Shown here: piece by piece, positions 1 through 11,696 of the stretch | Layout: each line of letters begins with the position of its first letter | Position numbering within the stretch: the first letter of the stretch is position 1 | Source: Cristatella mucedo | Lineage: Eukaryota > Bryozoa > Phylactolaemata > Cristatellidae | Assembly (NCBI GenBank): GCA_009760855.2 | Contig: WPIO01000007.1 | Coordinates: 12,616,501 to 12,680,500 of the forward strand | Length of the DNA: 64,000 nt | Reading direction: 5' to 3' | Program-made: the position numbers and the translations under genes | The notes under the pieces: generated by a model | What the model was told of the DNA's origin: nothing | Database searches by the model: none | The model's input: only the letters and a program-made list of their open reading frames with translations

Positions 1-135
1 TTTATTTGTTTTTCAAGCATGATTTTACCATTTAATTTCATTTCCCTTTGCATCAAATGTAAAGCACCTAGAAAGAGATTAAGTTCTCTGTGGGCGCTTT
101 ATCAAGTACATTATTATTATTATTATTATTATTAT
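1..135 (+). mobile_element. LINE-A 3' end (CR1/L2-like), 5' part outside window
   Basis: This is the last part of a LINE-A 3' untranslated region. It matches the copy at 11.4-11.55 kb, including the GCATGATTTTAC segment, the terminal hairpin (AAAGCACC paired loosely with GGCGCTTT) and an (ATT)n tail that ends near 135. No coding part is visible. Confidence 0.85.
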
Positions 136-136
136 A

Positions 137-634
137 CAGAGAAAAAAGTTCTCACCCTGACCGAAAAGGCTCACCACGGCTTGGCTCCATCATACCTAGC
201 TAAACGGCTACACCAGTTCCAGCCTCCTCGTGCCCCAGTTTCTGTATGGACTATAAATTAGCTGTTTCATTCCTCTGCTTAAAGACCGTTGGCGACCGAA
301 AAGCTTGTGCTGTACAGGTCGTAGACAGTCGAACTCGCTTCCACAACTCTTAGGTAACGACCACTACTCTACTACTGCCGACTATGGCACATGCTTTCCA
401 GGGAACTTGAGCTGCTACTTCCATGCAACTCACTACCTCATCTGCTCTCCTGACTCTGCTGTGCTTCCCACTTTCTCTTTGTTGCCTGAGACAAAGCCTG
501 TCTGTCAGCTTCTGAATGCCTACCGAAAGCTGCTTAGGGTGTGAGTGTGCCACACAAAACACAAAACTCTCCTGTGTAACACCCACATAGTCTTTGTGGA
601 GTTACAGATGGAGATAAATTGCAATACATTACCT
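137..634 (+). mobile_element. LINE-B 3' end (CR1-like RT C-terminus plus 3' tail)
   Basis: Translation near 160-260 gives GLAPSYLAKRLHQFQPP, the C-terminal region found in CR1/L2 reverse transcriptases. The 3' part (390-634) matches five other copies in this window (4.5, 24.8, 35.2, 44.6 and 56.2 kb) and ends in an imperfect ACATT-type tail. It starts immediately after the (ATT)n tail of the preceding LINE-A, so it may be a 5'-truncated insertion into that tail. Frames are broken. Confidence 0.75.
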
Positions 635-1114
635 CCAACTTAAAAAAGCCATAAACTAGAACCACCTAATGCAATTATGTGAATTCACTTTTCTAAGCAA
701 AAATTTCACATTGTGCCAAATTTAAAGTAAGAGTACATTAAAAATTCAACGGACCAATTGAAGTTAATAGTGCTCTTTAGTTGGGCCTATGATTTGAATT
801 ATAGCCAACCAGTGGCCAGTTCGAATGATCTCGTGTAGATATTCGGAAGATGTATGGGTTGCTGAAGGTAAATGTTGATCTAATCTCTGGCAAAAAAATC
901 AGATTTTTTATGCAAATGCCAATAACCCAGTTTATGGTTGTGGTGACTTGCAACACAATTAGGGAAGCTGTAAATTCAGAGTGGAAGCTATTCTGTCAAA
1001 GAGTTAGAGTTTTGAAGCATGCATATGCCAGACAAACATAGGGATTAGATGCTCTTGTATGGAGCATGTAGCTCAGCTTAAGGGAGAGTTAGGGGGCAGT
1101 AACATGGGCAGACC
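635..1114. other. No recognisable feature
   Basis: AT-rich sequence without a match to the families in this window. An open frame at 850-1041 (63 codons) has no recognisable domain and is of a length expected by chance. Confidence 0.5.
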
Positions 1115-1568
1115 ATCTTGCCAATGTTACTTACTTTTAGTTCCCTTCATTCTCTGGCTCCAGTGTACCTATCTGAATTGCTCCCCCACCAGGCGAAGAG
1201 TCGTACGACCCATTGTTCTGACTAGAATTGCTTAGTCATTACTCGTGCGAACCTCAAAACCGTCTGGACCGTACCTTTAGTTCATACACTACCAAAGCCT
1301 GGTACTCACTACCGACGCACGTCACAACGTCCGCTGACGTGACGACATTTAAAAGAAGCTTAAAATGCACCTTTTTTGAAGCATATGGAGGGTTCTTGTG
1401 ATTCGTCCTTCGCTTGCATATACCTGCTTACACTATGCCTGCCGCTTGCGGGTATAACCACCAAACATTTAGTTATGCTTAATATGCAATATCCGTAAAG
1501 TACCTAGAGAGATTACATTCTCTGAGATCGCTATACAAATTTATTTGGTAGTATTATTATTATTCCCA
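1115..1568 (+). mobile_element. LINE-A 3' end, degenerate
   Basis: The sequence tracks the LINE-A C-terminal coding part (CTCCCCCACCAGGC, the 'GDRAFSSYAPKAWNSLP' region, and a lysine-rich end), then the 3' UTR, a decayed terminal hairpin (AAGTACCTAGAGAGAT...) and a short ATT tail. It carries many substitutions and small indels, so it is an old copy. Confidence 0.7.
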
Positions 1569-2458
1569 ATGCAGCAAAGCTGTAAAAATTTACAAATTTA
1601 AAATTTTTGTAGCAGTTCACTAACTGCTGTTAAGGGCGGATCTCTAGCTTGTGAACGCCTTTTTTACTGGGCGAAGCAGTGAAGCCACCACTTTAATGTA
1701 AGATATAAATAAGAATTAATATGAGTTTTACATGCATTAATTAATGATTCGTGCTGCCTTGGTGAGTGGCTTTGTCCTAAGCTACACCGTCTGAAAACCT
1801 GACATGTTGCATGGTTGCTATAGGGCAAGCTGACACAAATGGTCAGCTAATGGCTGTCTCAGCACTGAGCCAGAGAAGACAGGTCTTGTTCGTGACGATG
1901 TTTTTGCTGGATGAATATGCACGAATGTACACGTTGAACAAGCCAACCTTTGCTCTGGGTGTTTGTAGTACTGGCTCCAGCTTTGTTCAGCCGTAAGCTC
2001 TGGTCTTTTGCACTTGTTGCAGTCCGCTGTGACCGTGACAGGGGTATAAGAGTAGGGGTGGTGTGCACGCAGCTGAATTTGTTGCTACCACTCCTACTCG
2101 CCTACTTTGCTCTATTTGGCCCTCAGTTCATCTACGGAGCTTAAGAACAAGCTTCAGAAGCCTAGCTTGAGCCCAACGTAGAGCTACAGAGGTACCACGC
2201 TGTACCAATCAGCTCATCCGTGTGACTGGTATAGGATTTCTCCCTACATTGCATCTTTTTTTTCAAAACTTATTCTGCTGACTATGACTAAATGACCGGC
2301 TCTGTTCCTTGCTCACCACAATTGATGCGACTTCTGGCACATCTGCACACATAGTAAACCGATTGTGTGGTCTCTGTGACAGTGCTGGGTCGCAGAGTCA
2401 CGCACCTCGCAGGAAGTGAGATGTCCTGTAACGTGGTTGGTAGCCGACGTTCGTCTTC
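1569..2458. other. No recognisable feature
   Basis: No element family, RNA gene or convincing reading frame recognised. Short overlapping frames on both strands at 1.8-2.15 kb look random. Confidence 0.5.
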
Positions 2459-2545
2459 GCCTCCCCTCTCTGTCTCTCTCTCCCTCTCTAACTCCGTTTC
2501 TGTCTGTCTGTGTCTCTCTATCTCTATCTGTCTATCTATCTATCT
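2459..2545. repeat. Pyrimidine-rich (CT)n / (TCTA)n microsatellite
   Basis: Imperfect CTCTCT stretch followed by CTATCTATCTAT units. It explains the Ser/Leu-rich frames over this interval. Confidence 0.85.
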
Positions 2546-2899
2546 TCCGAGACGTCAGAATGATTACGTCTATTCTCAGAAGTCACCTTAAAATTCCAAC
2601 CGATAAGAGCCAAGCCTGCGAGATGCAGGCTCAGCCCTTGGCTGGAGCTCACTCATCACTGTGTTTGTGAAACGCACTCTCGCTTTCCTTCCACAGTAAC
2701 TGAGCAAGGGATCTGGCTGGCTGGCCTGGTGCAACCACACTAGGCGAAGCTGTTATCATTTGAAAGCACTTGGGAGCTTCCTTCCACACGAAAATCTCTA
2801 TAACTAAGTTCTTGCAAGCTCAATTGGATGCATGCATCTCTTACTTACTGTTTATCACCTCGCGTAGACAGCCTGTGGTTTAGCTCAGGCATTAGAATA

Positions 2900-4489
2900 G
2901 TTTGGTCTACTAAGCAGAAGCTAAAACCAAAAAAATTACACAAGATATCTGGACTGACTATCTACAAAAGATCAGGACTGACTACCTATTGACAGGTATG
3001 CGAGGGCTACTATAGATCAGACCAATTAATCCTATCAAAGGCCAAGTCTAGCTTCTTGAAAAACGCTGTTGAATCACAATGCAGGATCCAAAAAAGGCTT
3101 ATGTCTACGATCGACCATCTCCTTAACCGCTACCAGATTAGCTCCTTACCTAAGGATCACTGTGATAATCTAGTTGATCACTACTCTAGCTTCTTTGTCA
3201 ACAGTATAGATAGAAAATCTTGTAGTTCGTCCCTAGGATGGCAGCATCCACCTTGAAATCATGACCTTCAACTCCATGCAGCACCTCAATGTCTACATTC
3301 AAGGAGGCCAAGAGTGTCCTCATTATGAAGTTCATATCCCAATCAAAGAAGACAACTATTTCTCTAGAGCCCAGTCCCACTGCCCTGCTTCTACGACGCA
3401 TCGATCTGATGCTGCCATGTATAACTAACATCATAAATATGTCACTAGCCCCAGGTTATGTCCCAGGACATTTCCAATAGGTTGTAGTCAGACTAGTAAT
3501 CAAGAAGGGATCACTCAACCAAAGAGCTTAAGCGGCTTCTGTTCAGTCTCCATTCTACCGACCCTAACAGAGACACTTGAACGAATCACGGCAGACTAGC
3601 TGGACTCATATACCGGAAACTTAAAACCTTGCTGGAAAGCTATACTCTGGTTTTAGAGCTAATCACTTCACCAAGTCAGCATTGTTTCGAGTGTAAGACG
3701 ACTTACTTAGGAATGCATTCTTATGTAGATTATCTCTACTCGGTTTGCTGTCATTCGGCAGCTTTTGATACCATCGACCGCCAAGTCCTTCTCGAACGCT
3801 ACTCCCTAAGCCTGGGAATCACTGGCACTGCATTGCAATGGTTCGGGTTCTCTCTCAGTGGGAGACACGCCGCCTTACACCCTTAAGAGTATGGTTGTGA
3901 ATAGACAAATATCATCAGAGGCACTACTGAAGTAAGGGGTACCGCAGGCCTCGTGCTTGGTCCGGTTCTTTTCACTGTTAATACTCTCCCTCTTTCCGAT
4001 GGATCGCCAATCACAACCTTAAGCCTTTGCTTCTATTCGGAGGACACTCAGTTGTACCTTTGCTTTGATCACTCTCAGCCTTCGAGCTGGTCAGTTTCTC
4101 TACAAACCCTTGCTGAATGTATTGATGTTATCTGCTCATGGAATGCAGCGAACCATCTTAAATTGAAGGATGGTAAAACAAACATACTAGTTATGGGCAA
4201 ACCAAGTTTGATTCAGAAAATTCAAAATAAAATGTTCAAAATTGGCCCTGAGAGCATATCGCCTGTTTAATCCGCACGAAATCTAGGCGTCATGTTCCAA
4301 AGTGACCTTTCATTAGACAACCACATCAGCTTCACAATCGAGTCGGCCTACTTTCAGCTACATGACATTGCTAAAATTTGGCCTTGTAAAGGCAGGGATA
4401 CCACAACTGAATTGGTCCATGCATTTGTGAATCCTGTGTCGACTTCCGCAATTCACTACTAACTGGTCTTTCGGGCCTGTGCAATCAGG
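2900..4489 (+). mobile_element. LINE-A 5' portion: linker and reverse transcriptase, decayed
   Basis: Compared with the better copy at 7.3-8.8 kb, the recognisable order is the linker after the endonuclease (2.9-3.3 kb), RT fingers (3.3-3.6 kb), the 'AAFDTID' motif near 3.75 kb, the 'GLGPVLFTVNTLPL' region near 3.95 kb and a catalytic-loop equivalent reading FYSEDTQLYLC near 4.03 kb. Family members normally have xADD there, so this copy lost the catalytic pattern. Stops and frameshifts break it. It runs to the CNQ codons near 4.48 kb and is then interrupted by LINE-B sequence; the downstream LINE-A sequence resumes at 4721. Confidence 0.85.
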
Positions 4490-4720
4490 CCCAGCGGTCC
4501 TGAGCTGCTACTTCTATGCTACTCATTACCTCAACTGCTCTCCTGACTCTGCTATGCTTCCCACTTTCTCTTTGTTGCGTGAGACGAAGTCTGTTGGCTA
4601 CCGAATGCGTACCGAAAGCCGCTTAGGCTGTGAGTGCGCTATACAAAACTCTCCTGCTTAACACCCACGTGGTCTTTATGACTTTATGGAGTTAAAGACG
4701 GAGATACATTACATTACATT
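4490..4720 (+). mobile_element. Nested LINE-B 3' end
   Basis: About 230 bp nearly identical to the 56.2-56.5 kb LINE-B end, finishing in a clean ACATTACATTACATT tail. It splits LINE-A between the codons for 'CAIR' and 'LQLVQNSAARL', and LINE-A sequence continues on the other side, so it is a 5'-truncated insertion into an existing LINE-A. Confidence 0.8.
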
Positions 4721-4841
4721 ATAGCTCGGGACAAATCAATTCTGCAGCAAATCTTTTCTTCGGTAACGTCGCAGTTGCAGCATCACACCATTTCTAGCTG
4801 ACATGGACAGGCTTCCACTTAAAAAACGCATCGACTTCAAG
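4721..4841 (+). mobile_element. LINE-A continuation after nested LINE-B
   Basis: Matches the LINE-A segment encoding 'NSAARL...RRSCHITPLLADLHWLPVKQRIDFK', with indels. It is colinear with 2900-4489. Confidence 0.7.
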
Positions 4842-4915
4842 GCACCCCTCAGGGCTCGAGTCCACGACCTCAATGGTCAGAGGCGAGCACCTTACCCCTG
4901 GGCAGTCTAAATCAA
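4842..4915 (-). mobile_element. SINE-1 tRNA-like head
   Basis: Read on the minus strand, it contains an A-box-like GGGGTAAGGTGCTCGCC stretch and the B-box-like GGACTCGAGCCC, as in the complete SINE-1 copy at 51.0-51.2 kb. The 3' tail is missing. Confidence 0.65.
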
Positions 4916-5145
4916 TAGCCGACAGAGCCTCAGCCTGATCATGACACCAAAAAACGGATCTTCACGTGGAGATTGTGTCCCATTGTGAACCGATATGATT
5001 CACCCGGTTGAATGAAATTAAAAGAAACGGTGTCACATTAAAAATGTTGACCGTCATATGGATGCTATAAGCCTGACTTAAAATACTAGTCGAGTTCAAA
5101 GTTTAATGACTTGGGCCGAATGTTTACTATTCACACTACCATCGA
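4916..5145. other. Unassigned spacer inside split LINE-A
   Basis: No family match seen. It separates the SINE-1 head from the LINE-A 3' end that resumes at about 5146, and may be further inserted sequence or decayed LINE-A. Confidence 0.4.
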
Positions 5146-5621
5146 GGTATGACAGTGAACTATCTCCCCCACCAGGCCAAGCATCGTACCACCCGCTTTT
5201 CGGAATCCGACAGTTTACCAATACCTCGTACAAACCTCGAATCCTTTGGAGACCGTGCATTTAGTTCGTATGCTCCCAAATCCTGGAACTCCCTCCCAAC
5301 ATGCGTCAGAACATCTCCTGACTTGACAAAATTAAAAAGAACTTAAAAAAACACCTATTTAGGACAGCATTTAGTGGGTCCCTGTGATTCGTCCTTCATG
5401 TGCTTATGCGTGCTGACACTGTGCATGCTGCCATTAACCATACTTGCACGGTGACCCTGTGCATATCACCTCTAACCATGATATTCATGTTTATCAATGA
5501 TATTACTCACCATTCAATCGCGCTTCCTATTGCAGCAAATGCAAAGCGCCTAAAACTAAATTGAGTTCTCTGAGGGCAATTTATCAACTGCATTATTATT
5601 ATTATTATTATTATTATTATC
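5146..5621 (+). mobile_element. LINE-A 3' end with (ATT)n tail
   Basis: Open frame 5149-5346 encodes the family C-terminus (QAKHRTTRFSESDSLPIPRT and GDRAFSSYAPKSWNSLP). A 3' UTR, the terminal hairpin and (ATT)9 follow. This is probably the end of the same insertion that begins at 2900. Confidence 0.85.
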
Positions 5622-7299
5622 GCCAGAAAGGTGTCTGTGCTGTACCTAATTGTAGTAATGCTACATTTAATACAGTAACTCCGCATCTTTCTGCAGTTCC
5701 GAGGCATTGGGGATTTTCATTTGCGTACTAACGTGATTTTTAGCATACTTTATTTCAAGTCACAGCGAATCTCGTGTTATTGTAAACCAGTCATCTATAA
5801 GTCGAAGATTCTCTCTCGTACGGCCTTCTTCCGAGCTACTTACTTAGCTCCGATTCACTTCATTAAAGAGACACAATTAAGAAAGGTCATTCATCGTCGT
5901 AAGATCGACTACCACAGTTACGCAGACCAAACCTAATCCTGACATTGACGTCAACCAGCATCTGCAACACTTGTTCAAATCGAAATCAGAAATGAACCAC
6001 TGGAGGGGTATAAAAGCAGAGCAGAGCTCCTTAGAATTTCACATTCATCTTTCAATAGTAGCCGAGTCACGGAATTTACAAAGCATGAAGCTGCAGCGTA
6101 AATGAAGCTCCTTAAAAGTCACAAGCGTGTACATCAACAAGGTGCAAACATATATCTGTCTTATGATCTGCAATGTTGTCTCACATGCCAGTCAACGGAC
6201 AGTCAGCCCAAATCTCAACGCCTGTGCTTAGTAGACCTAGCTAGTTAAATGTCTGAGGTAAACCATCGGCCATCGGGCTGAGAGGGTACAATGTGTTTAG
6301 TCAGAAGCACTAACTCATTAAGAATATCGGCTTGCGTCGTGTTGAAAAATTCCTTTAGTGAGGACAAATCTAAAGGAGGATCGAGCAGCAGGAGCTATAT
6401 TTATTTTTATCAGGGAGATATTTTTGTAAGAGCCATGTCAAGGGTTTTCAGAGTTCGAGATTCGCAGATGATTCTGGATGCCAATGATGTCACTAACTGT
6501 ATACTGAATTAGATCCGCATGAGTCAGATGTGTGGAATTTTGATAGATGACGATAATTTACAGGGAGAAAATTTGGTGGCCTTTGTAGCAGTCGTGGTCT
6601 ACTATATAGTCGCGAAACCTTCATGCCTCCATGCGGCTTCTGTGACCAGGTGTGCTTTGAGGCGCTAACGTCACTGCTATCTGCTATGCGTCTGGAAGAA
6701 TTAGCACGTCCGCAATGTGTGTGAGCAGTAAGAATCATATAGCTGGTACTGACCACAGTCGTCTGTTCCCACACGAGGTTCAGTAGAATGGTGTGGCTGC
6801 GGTGTGGTGGACCCCCTGCCCAAGCGTGACTGAAGATAAAAACGCTCGATTCAATGGCTTGATTGCATATTCCGCGTTTTATTTGTAGCACGGTTCTCGT
6901 AGCCACATTCTCCCTGAGCTGAAGAGCCCTAGGCGAGCTGAGAAGTGCCGTGCTAGTGAGTCCCCCATTACTGCAGAAAATGTCGTCTTGGTTGGCATTT
7001 GTGTGTAGATAGCTGCCCCACATTCAAGAGGGCTCCGGTCGGATAGTGTCCTCCCAATTGTGGAAGGCTAGCTTCGTTGTTGCCCACGTCCCTCAGTAGC
7101 CTAATGTAGCTAGGGCCCCAGTAGTTCGGTTCAGTCCCCCTTGCTATTGCTGGCGCATGCCATATGGTTATAAAGAGGCTTAATTAACGCTCGTCTGGCT
7201 CTGATGCCCGGTGACGGCGACGTTGCAGCTGAGAGCTTTGCCGGGACCCGTTGTGGTCGGGCGGGAAGTAAGCGAGCCAGTTAGTCACGGTAACTAATT
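5622..7299. other. No recognisable feature
   Basis: No family match. A minus-strand open frame of 176 codons (6493-7023) has no recognisable domain; one or so frames of this length is expected by chance in a window of this size. The stretch at 5645-5735 reads GVCAVPNCSNATFN, faintly like the start of a THAP zinc finger, but nothing downstream supports that. Confidence 0.45.
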
Positions 7300-8920
7300 A
7301 ACCTGTGAATCGCGAAACCTCAAGACCCTTGACATCGACGCTGTCCGTGCGAGAATATCTGCTTCGCCTTCTGCTGCTCAGTCCTCTCTCCGATCTGTCA
7401 TCATTGGTAGATGGCTACAACACGACACTAGCTGACATGCTCGACGAGTTTGCACCTCTGACAAAGCGCACTGTGCGCCCCCAACCCAGACGGCCTATGG
7501 TTTACCACAGACATTAAACTAGCCAGGTCTACTAAACGAAAGCTTGAAAAAACATACAAAAGATCCGGTTTAACTGTCCATCGACAGGCATATGAAGACT
7601 ACTGTAGGTCGTACCAATCGATCCTAGCAAAGGCCAAGTCTAGCTTCTATAGAAACATTGTTGAATCACAGATGCACAATCCAAAAATGCTGATGTCGAC
7701 AATAAACCATCTCCTCAACCGTTCCCAGATTAGCTCCTTACCTGATGATCGTTGTGATGATCTAGCCGATCGCTTCTCTCGATTCTTTGTGCAGAAGATG
7801 GACAAAATCAGGGAATTCATCCCTGCGATGACAACCTCCCCACTAGAATGCTGTTCCTCGGTTCCTGGCTGCACCTCAATGTCTGCATTTAAGCAGGTCA
7901 CTAGTGATCTAGTCCTAAAGTTCGTATCGCAATCAAAGAAGACAACAAGTCCTCTGGACCCTATTCCCACGGTCCTGCTCCTACGCTGCATTGATCTGCT
8001 GCTACCATGCATAACTAACATCATTAATATGTCATTAGCCTCAGGTCATGCCCCAGCACCTTTAAAAAAAGCTGTAGTCAGGCCACTTCTCAAGAAAGCA
8101 ACACTAGACCAAGAGAACTTAAGCAACTACCGCCAAGTTTCCCTTCTACCATTGCTATCAAAGACTCTGGAACGGGTCGTGGCAGACCAGCTGAACTCAT
8201 GTATCGAAACCTCACACCGTGCTAGCAAGTTCCAGTCTGGTTTCAGAGCTAATCACTCCACAGAGTCAGCATTGCTTCGGGTATACAACGACCTACTTAG
8301 GAATGCTGAAATGGGTAGAGTGTCTCTGCTTGTTTTGCTCGATCTTTAGGCAGCTTTTGATACCATCGATCACAAAGTTCTTCTAGAGCGCCTCTCATCT
8401 CGCCTGGGCATCACTGGCAGTGCTCTGCAGTGGTTCAGGTCCTATCTCAGTGGGAGACTCCAGAGTATTGACGTAAATGGACAAAGATCATCTGAGGTAC
8501 CTCTGAAATATGGCATACCTCAGGGCTCCGTGCTAGGTCCGGTTCTTTTCACGGTTTATACTCTCCCTCTTGCTGATGTGATTGCCAAGCACAATCTAGG
8601 CTTTCACTTCAATGCGGATGACACTCACTTGTACCTTTGCTTTGATCCCTCACAGCCTTCGAGCACCTCAAATTCTCTCAACTCACTTGCTGCATGTATT
8701 GATGACATCCGCACATGGATGGTAGCAAATTTTCTAAAACTAAATGACGATAAAACTAACTTACTAATTATGGGCAAACCCTGGGTGATTCAAAAATTAG
8801 AAAGGCTGATGCTCAAAACTGGCTCTGCTTAAATCCCACATGTATTCTCCTTTGTGTGCTTATGCATGCTGACACTGTGCATATTATCGTTAACTACTTG
8901 ACGATTAAAAAAATATACAA
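7300..8920 (+). mobile_element. LINE-A: linker and reverse transcriptase, one of the best-preserved copies
   Basis: The region downstream of the endonuclease begins with 'RNLKTLDIDAVRARI' at about 7311 (one frameshift near 7495 follows). From 7498 to 8832 a single frame is open except for one TAG at 8347-8349, inside the palm motif (LDL-stop-AAFDTID). RT landmarks in order: VVRPLLKKATLD, NYRQVSLLPLLSKTLERV, FRANHSTESALL, AAFDTID, GIPQGSVLGPVLF and the catalytic FNADDTHLYLC near 8.62 kb. The RT thumb and the rest of the C-terminus are missing: after 8832 the sequence jumps to the 3' UTR (from about 8838). RTs of this CR1/L2 type work by target-primed reverse transcription; this copy is dead. 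Confidence 0.9.
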
Positions 8921-9072
8921 TTCATTTGCGTAGTGCCCTAAGAGAACTTAATCTCTATCCAGGCGATTCACATACACCAAAGTGTTTTAGTCCTCCTCGA
9001 CCTCCCTCGGCAGAGGTAAGAACATTGACCTCTCGTCAAAGGCAAGCACCTTTATCCCTGAGCCAAACCAAG
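8921..9072 (-). mobile_element. SINE-1 copy nested in LINE-A 3' UTR
   Basis: Minus-strand reading gives a tRNA-like head (GGTGCTTGCC region), then a tail matching the LINE-A terminal hairpin segment (GATAGAGATTAAGTTCTCTT), ending in ATGAATT. LINE-A 3' sequence flanks it on both sides (8838-8880 and 9090-9187). Confidence 0.75.
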
Positions 9073-9187
9073 GTGGCGACACGCCTCCTTTCCAGCACAT
9101 CGAAAGTTCATAGAAAAATATTTAGTTCTCTTAGGGTTCTATACCAATTCCTTATTATTATTGTTGTTGTTGTTTTTGTTATTTTAA
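9073..9187 (+). mobile_element. LINE-A terminal segment resuming after nested SINE-1
   Basis: Degenerate terminal hairpin (ATAGAAAAATATTTAGTTCT) and a mixed ATT/GTT tail. Confidence 0.65.
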
Positions 9188-9859
9188 TTATTATTCATTG
9201 TAAAGCCGTTGATGAAAGTATCTAGTCTATGCATGCAAATTAAATCTATGAACGCCTTGCCAATACCGCTTATGACCGGGGTTCGTTCTTTTAAGGAGCT
9301 GTTATGAAAAGTTCAGCACTTGTTGGGTGCTTACACAGTGGCCTGTAATGATATCGTTCTTTTTTCTGTGACCACTGTGTTTCTGATTGGCACTATTGTT
9401 ACAGCGCTGCAATGTCAGGAAAGACAAGCCACAAAGCCAACGACTTGTCGGAAAACAAGATACTTAATTTCTACTACACGAGCAGGGTAAGGAATGAGTG
9501 CCAGCATGCCATCATATTTCATTAGCTGCAGCGATTGCTGCCTTTGCTGGCCAGTGAAGAGGTGCACGGGTCACGTGACTCTTTGTTGACGAGCTCTATA
9601 GCAGCGTGAAGTGGCCCTCTACGTGGCCGTAGCCACTCTTACGTTCCCCGAACTTTATCTTTGCCGAGACTGAGCACTTTGAAACGCTTCGTGACTGGGG
9701 GGTGGTTCGTGCTCTGCTTCGTTCTAATTTGTGTTGCTGTGGTTTGTCTCATGGTAAACGGTTGGAGACACCGTTGAAGCCTCTCCTCCCCCCCCCCCGT
9801 AGTGCCATTTGGACCGAGTGACTTATCGACTTCTCGATAAAACCAAGCAAGCCCGAGTC
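9188..9859. other. No recognisable feature; poly-C tract at 9789-9799
   Basis: No family match or convincing reading frame. Confidence 0.5.
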
Positions 9860-10190
9860 GGTCGCACAGTTGTTGCATAAGGATGTTCACTGGCTTCCTG
9901 TCAAGAAGAGAATTCATCTCTAGACACTTCTTGCAGTTTATGAATGTCAAATGGGTATGGCTAGCTTAGTTCTTCTGGACTATATGCTTGAGGCCAGCTT
10001 GATCTCTCTCAGATCCTCAGGGTCCGACAGCCTAGCTGTTCCGCTCGGCCACCTCAAAGCGATGAACGATAGGTTTTTTCTTTGACCTGTTGAATTTTTG
10101 TGCCGGTTTCTGGAAGCCGGCATGCTGTTTGCAAGTATTCCAGACTTTTTTCAAGACCTACCTTCTCAATATTGGCCGGCCTCTGTTTAG
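9860..10190 (+). mobile_element. LINE-C: CR1/L2-like RT C-terminal fragment
   Basis: The plus strand encodes HWLPVKKRIHL, then VYECQMGMASLVLLDYMLE and LAVPLGHLKAMNDRFF, with frameshifts. This is the C-terminal architecture of CR1/L2 RTs, but the sequence is clearly different from LINE-A and LINE-B. No other copy was seen in the window. Confidence 0.65.
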
Positions 10191-10485
10191 CAGTGACATG
10201 CTTCGACAGTCCCACATAGGACATTCATTAATAGGCGACAGTCGCATAGCGAAACGAAAACTATACCTAAATACAAATCACACAGTATGGATAGCCCAAA
10301 CAAATGCTGAATTAGCTAAAGAGAAAATTGCTTATCAATACCTAACTGTCTTAGCACCTTCTTAATTTAAGCTTTTCAGGACCTCGATGGTCGCTGCATT
10401 TTGATAAAAAGAGAGAGAGAATTTGCAATATCAATATCAGGGGGCCCTAAGCATTTATGCACCAGTAAGAGGCTCGTTCCTTATA

Positions 10486-10509
10486 TACATATACATATAT
10501 ACATGTGTG

Positions 10510-10552
<43 letters not shown>

Positions 10553-10571
10553 CTGTGTGCGTGTGTGTAGC
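10486..10571. repeat. (TATACA)n and (GTGC)n microsatellite
   Basis: Short TATACATA stretch followed by about eleven GTGC units, then GTGT. It gives open Ala/Cys/Val/Arg-rich frames on both strands. A second TGTGCG stretch lies at 10751-10770. Confidence 0.9.
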
Positions 10572-10771
10572 AATGGGAATGTTGGATTTTCCCTTTTTTT
10601 GGGGACATACAGTCGTGGTTAGGAAGAGCATAGTTTCGACTCAAGGAGTACTTCAGCCCTTCCATTCATTCGGCTCTGCTAGAATGTAAAAGTGCGCAGA
10701 TTGAAGGATAAGAAGGGCTTGAATGGAGTTTGGGGGCAAGAGCAACAGGTTGTGTGTGCGTGTGTGCGTAT

Positions 10772-11548
10772 GTATTATTGCTAAAATTTGGGCTTGTTTA
10801 GATAAGGATACCACGTCCAAGTTGGTCCGTGCATTCGTGACATCTCGTCTCGACTTCTGCAACTCACTGCTCACTGGCCTACCAGCATGTGCGATCAGGC
10901 GATTGCAGCTGGCTCAAAACTCTGCAGCTAGGCTTGTCTGTCGTGAGCATCGCAGTTGCCACATTACTCCACTTCTCGCCGACCTGCACTGGCTACCATT
11001 CAAGCAACGGATTGACTTCAAGGTTTTGTCGCTCACATTTAGGTCCCTTCATTCTGTGGCTCAAGCCTATCTGTCAGATATACTAACCAATCAGGCCAAG
11101 CATCGTTCCACCTGCTTTTCGGAATCCAACAGTCTAGAAATACCTCATACAAACCTCAAATCCTTTGGAGACCGTGCATTTAGTTCGTATGGTCCCAAAG
11201 CCTGAAATTACCTCCTGACCTGCGTCAGAACATCTCCTGACCGGACCACATTTAAAAGGAACTTAAAAACACTCCTATTTAGGACAGCATTTAGTGGTTC
11301 CCTGTGATTCGTCCTTGATGTGCTTATGCGTGCTGACACTGTGCATGCTGCCACTAACCACATTTGCATGCTGACCCTGTGCATGTCACCCCTAACCATA
11401 TTATTCATTTTGTTTGTTTTTAAGCATGATTTTACTTACCATTCAATTGCATTTCACTTTGCAGCAAATGTAAAGCGCCTAGAAAGAGATTAAGTTCTCT
11501 GAGGGCGCTTTATCAAGTGCATTATTATTATTATTATTATTTTTAATT
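10772..11548 (+). mobile_element. LINE-A 5'-truncated copy with intact 3' end
   Basis: It starts within the RT thumb at 'IAKIWACLDKDTTSKLV' and is open to a stop at 11203-11205, which cuts the 'PKAWNSLP' motif. The rest of the coding end, the 3' UTR (TGCTGACACTGTGCATGCTG segments), the terminal hairpin AAAGCGCC...GGCGCTTT (11474-11511) and (ATT)n follow. This is a useful reference for the family's 3' end. Microsatellite DNA lies directly upstream of the truncation. Confidence 0.92.
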
Positions 11549-11696
11549 AATTTTATAACGACAGAAGAGCCTCCACGGCTATCACCACCGCTTGCCGTGG
11601 CGATAAAGGATCGCCCAACGTAGGATTCGAACCCTTGACATCCGGACTGAGGTCATGAAAAGCAATTGCCTTACTTGGTGTGCCACCACGGCTCAA
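11549..11696 (-). mobile_element. SINE-2 copy abutting LINE-A (ATT)n tail
   Basis: On the minus strand: GAGCCGTGGTGGCACACCAAGTAAGG is the A-box region (given only as landmark) and GGGTTCGAATCC is a perfect B-box; a body with a TGATAGCCGTGGAGGCTC hairpin-like segment follows. It begins exactly where the LINE-A tail at 11.55 kb ends. Confidence 0.8.

Noticed and set aside
5645-5735. CAVPNCSNA stretch resembling a THAP zinc finger start
   Set aside because: The remaining zinc ligands and the conserved Trp/Pro pattern are not present before the stop codon.
6493-7023. 176-codon minus-strand frame
   Set aside because: About one frame of this length is expected by chance in a window of this size, and no domain, signal peptide or repeat supports it.
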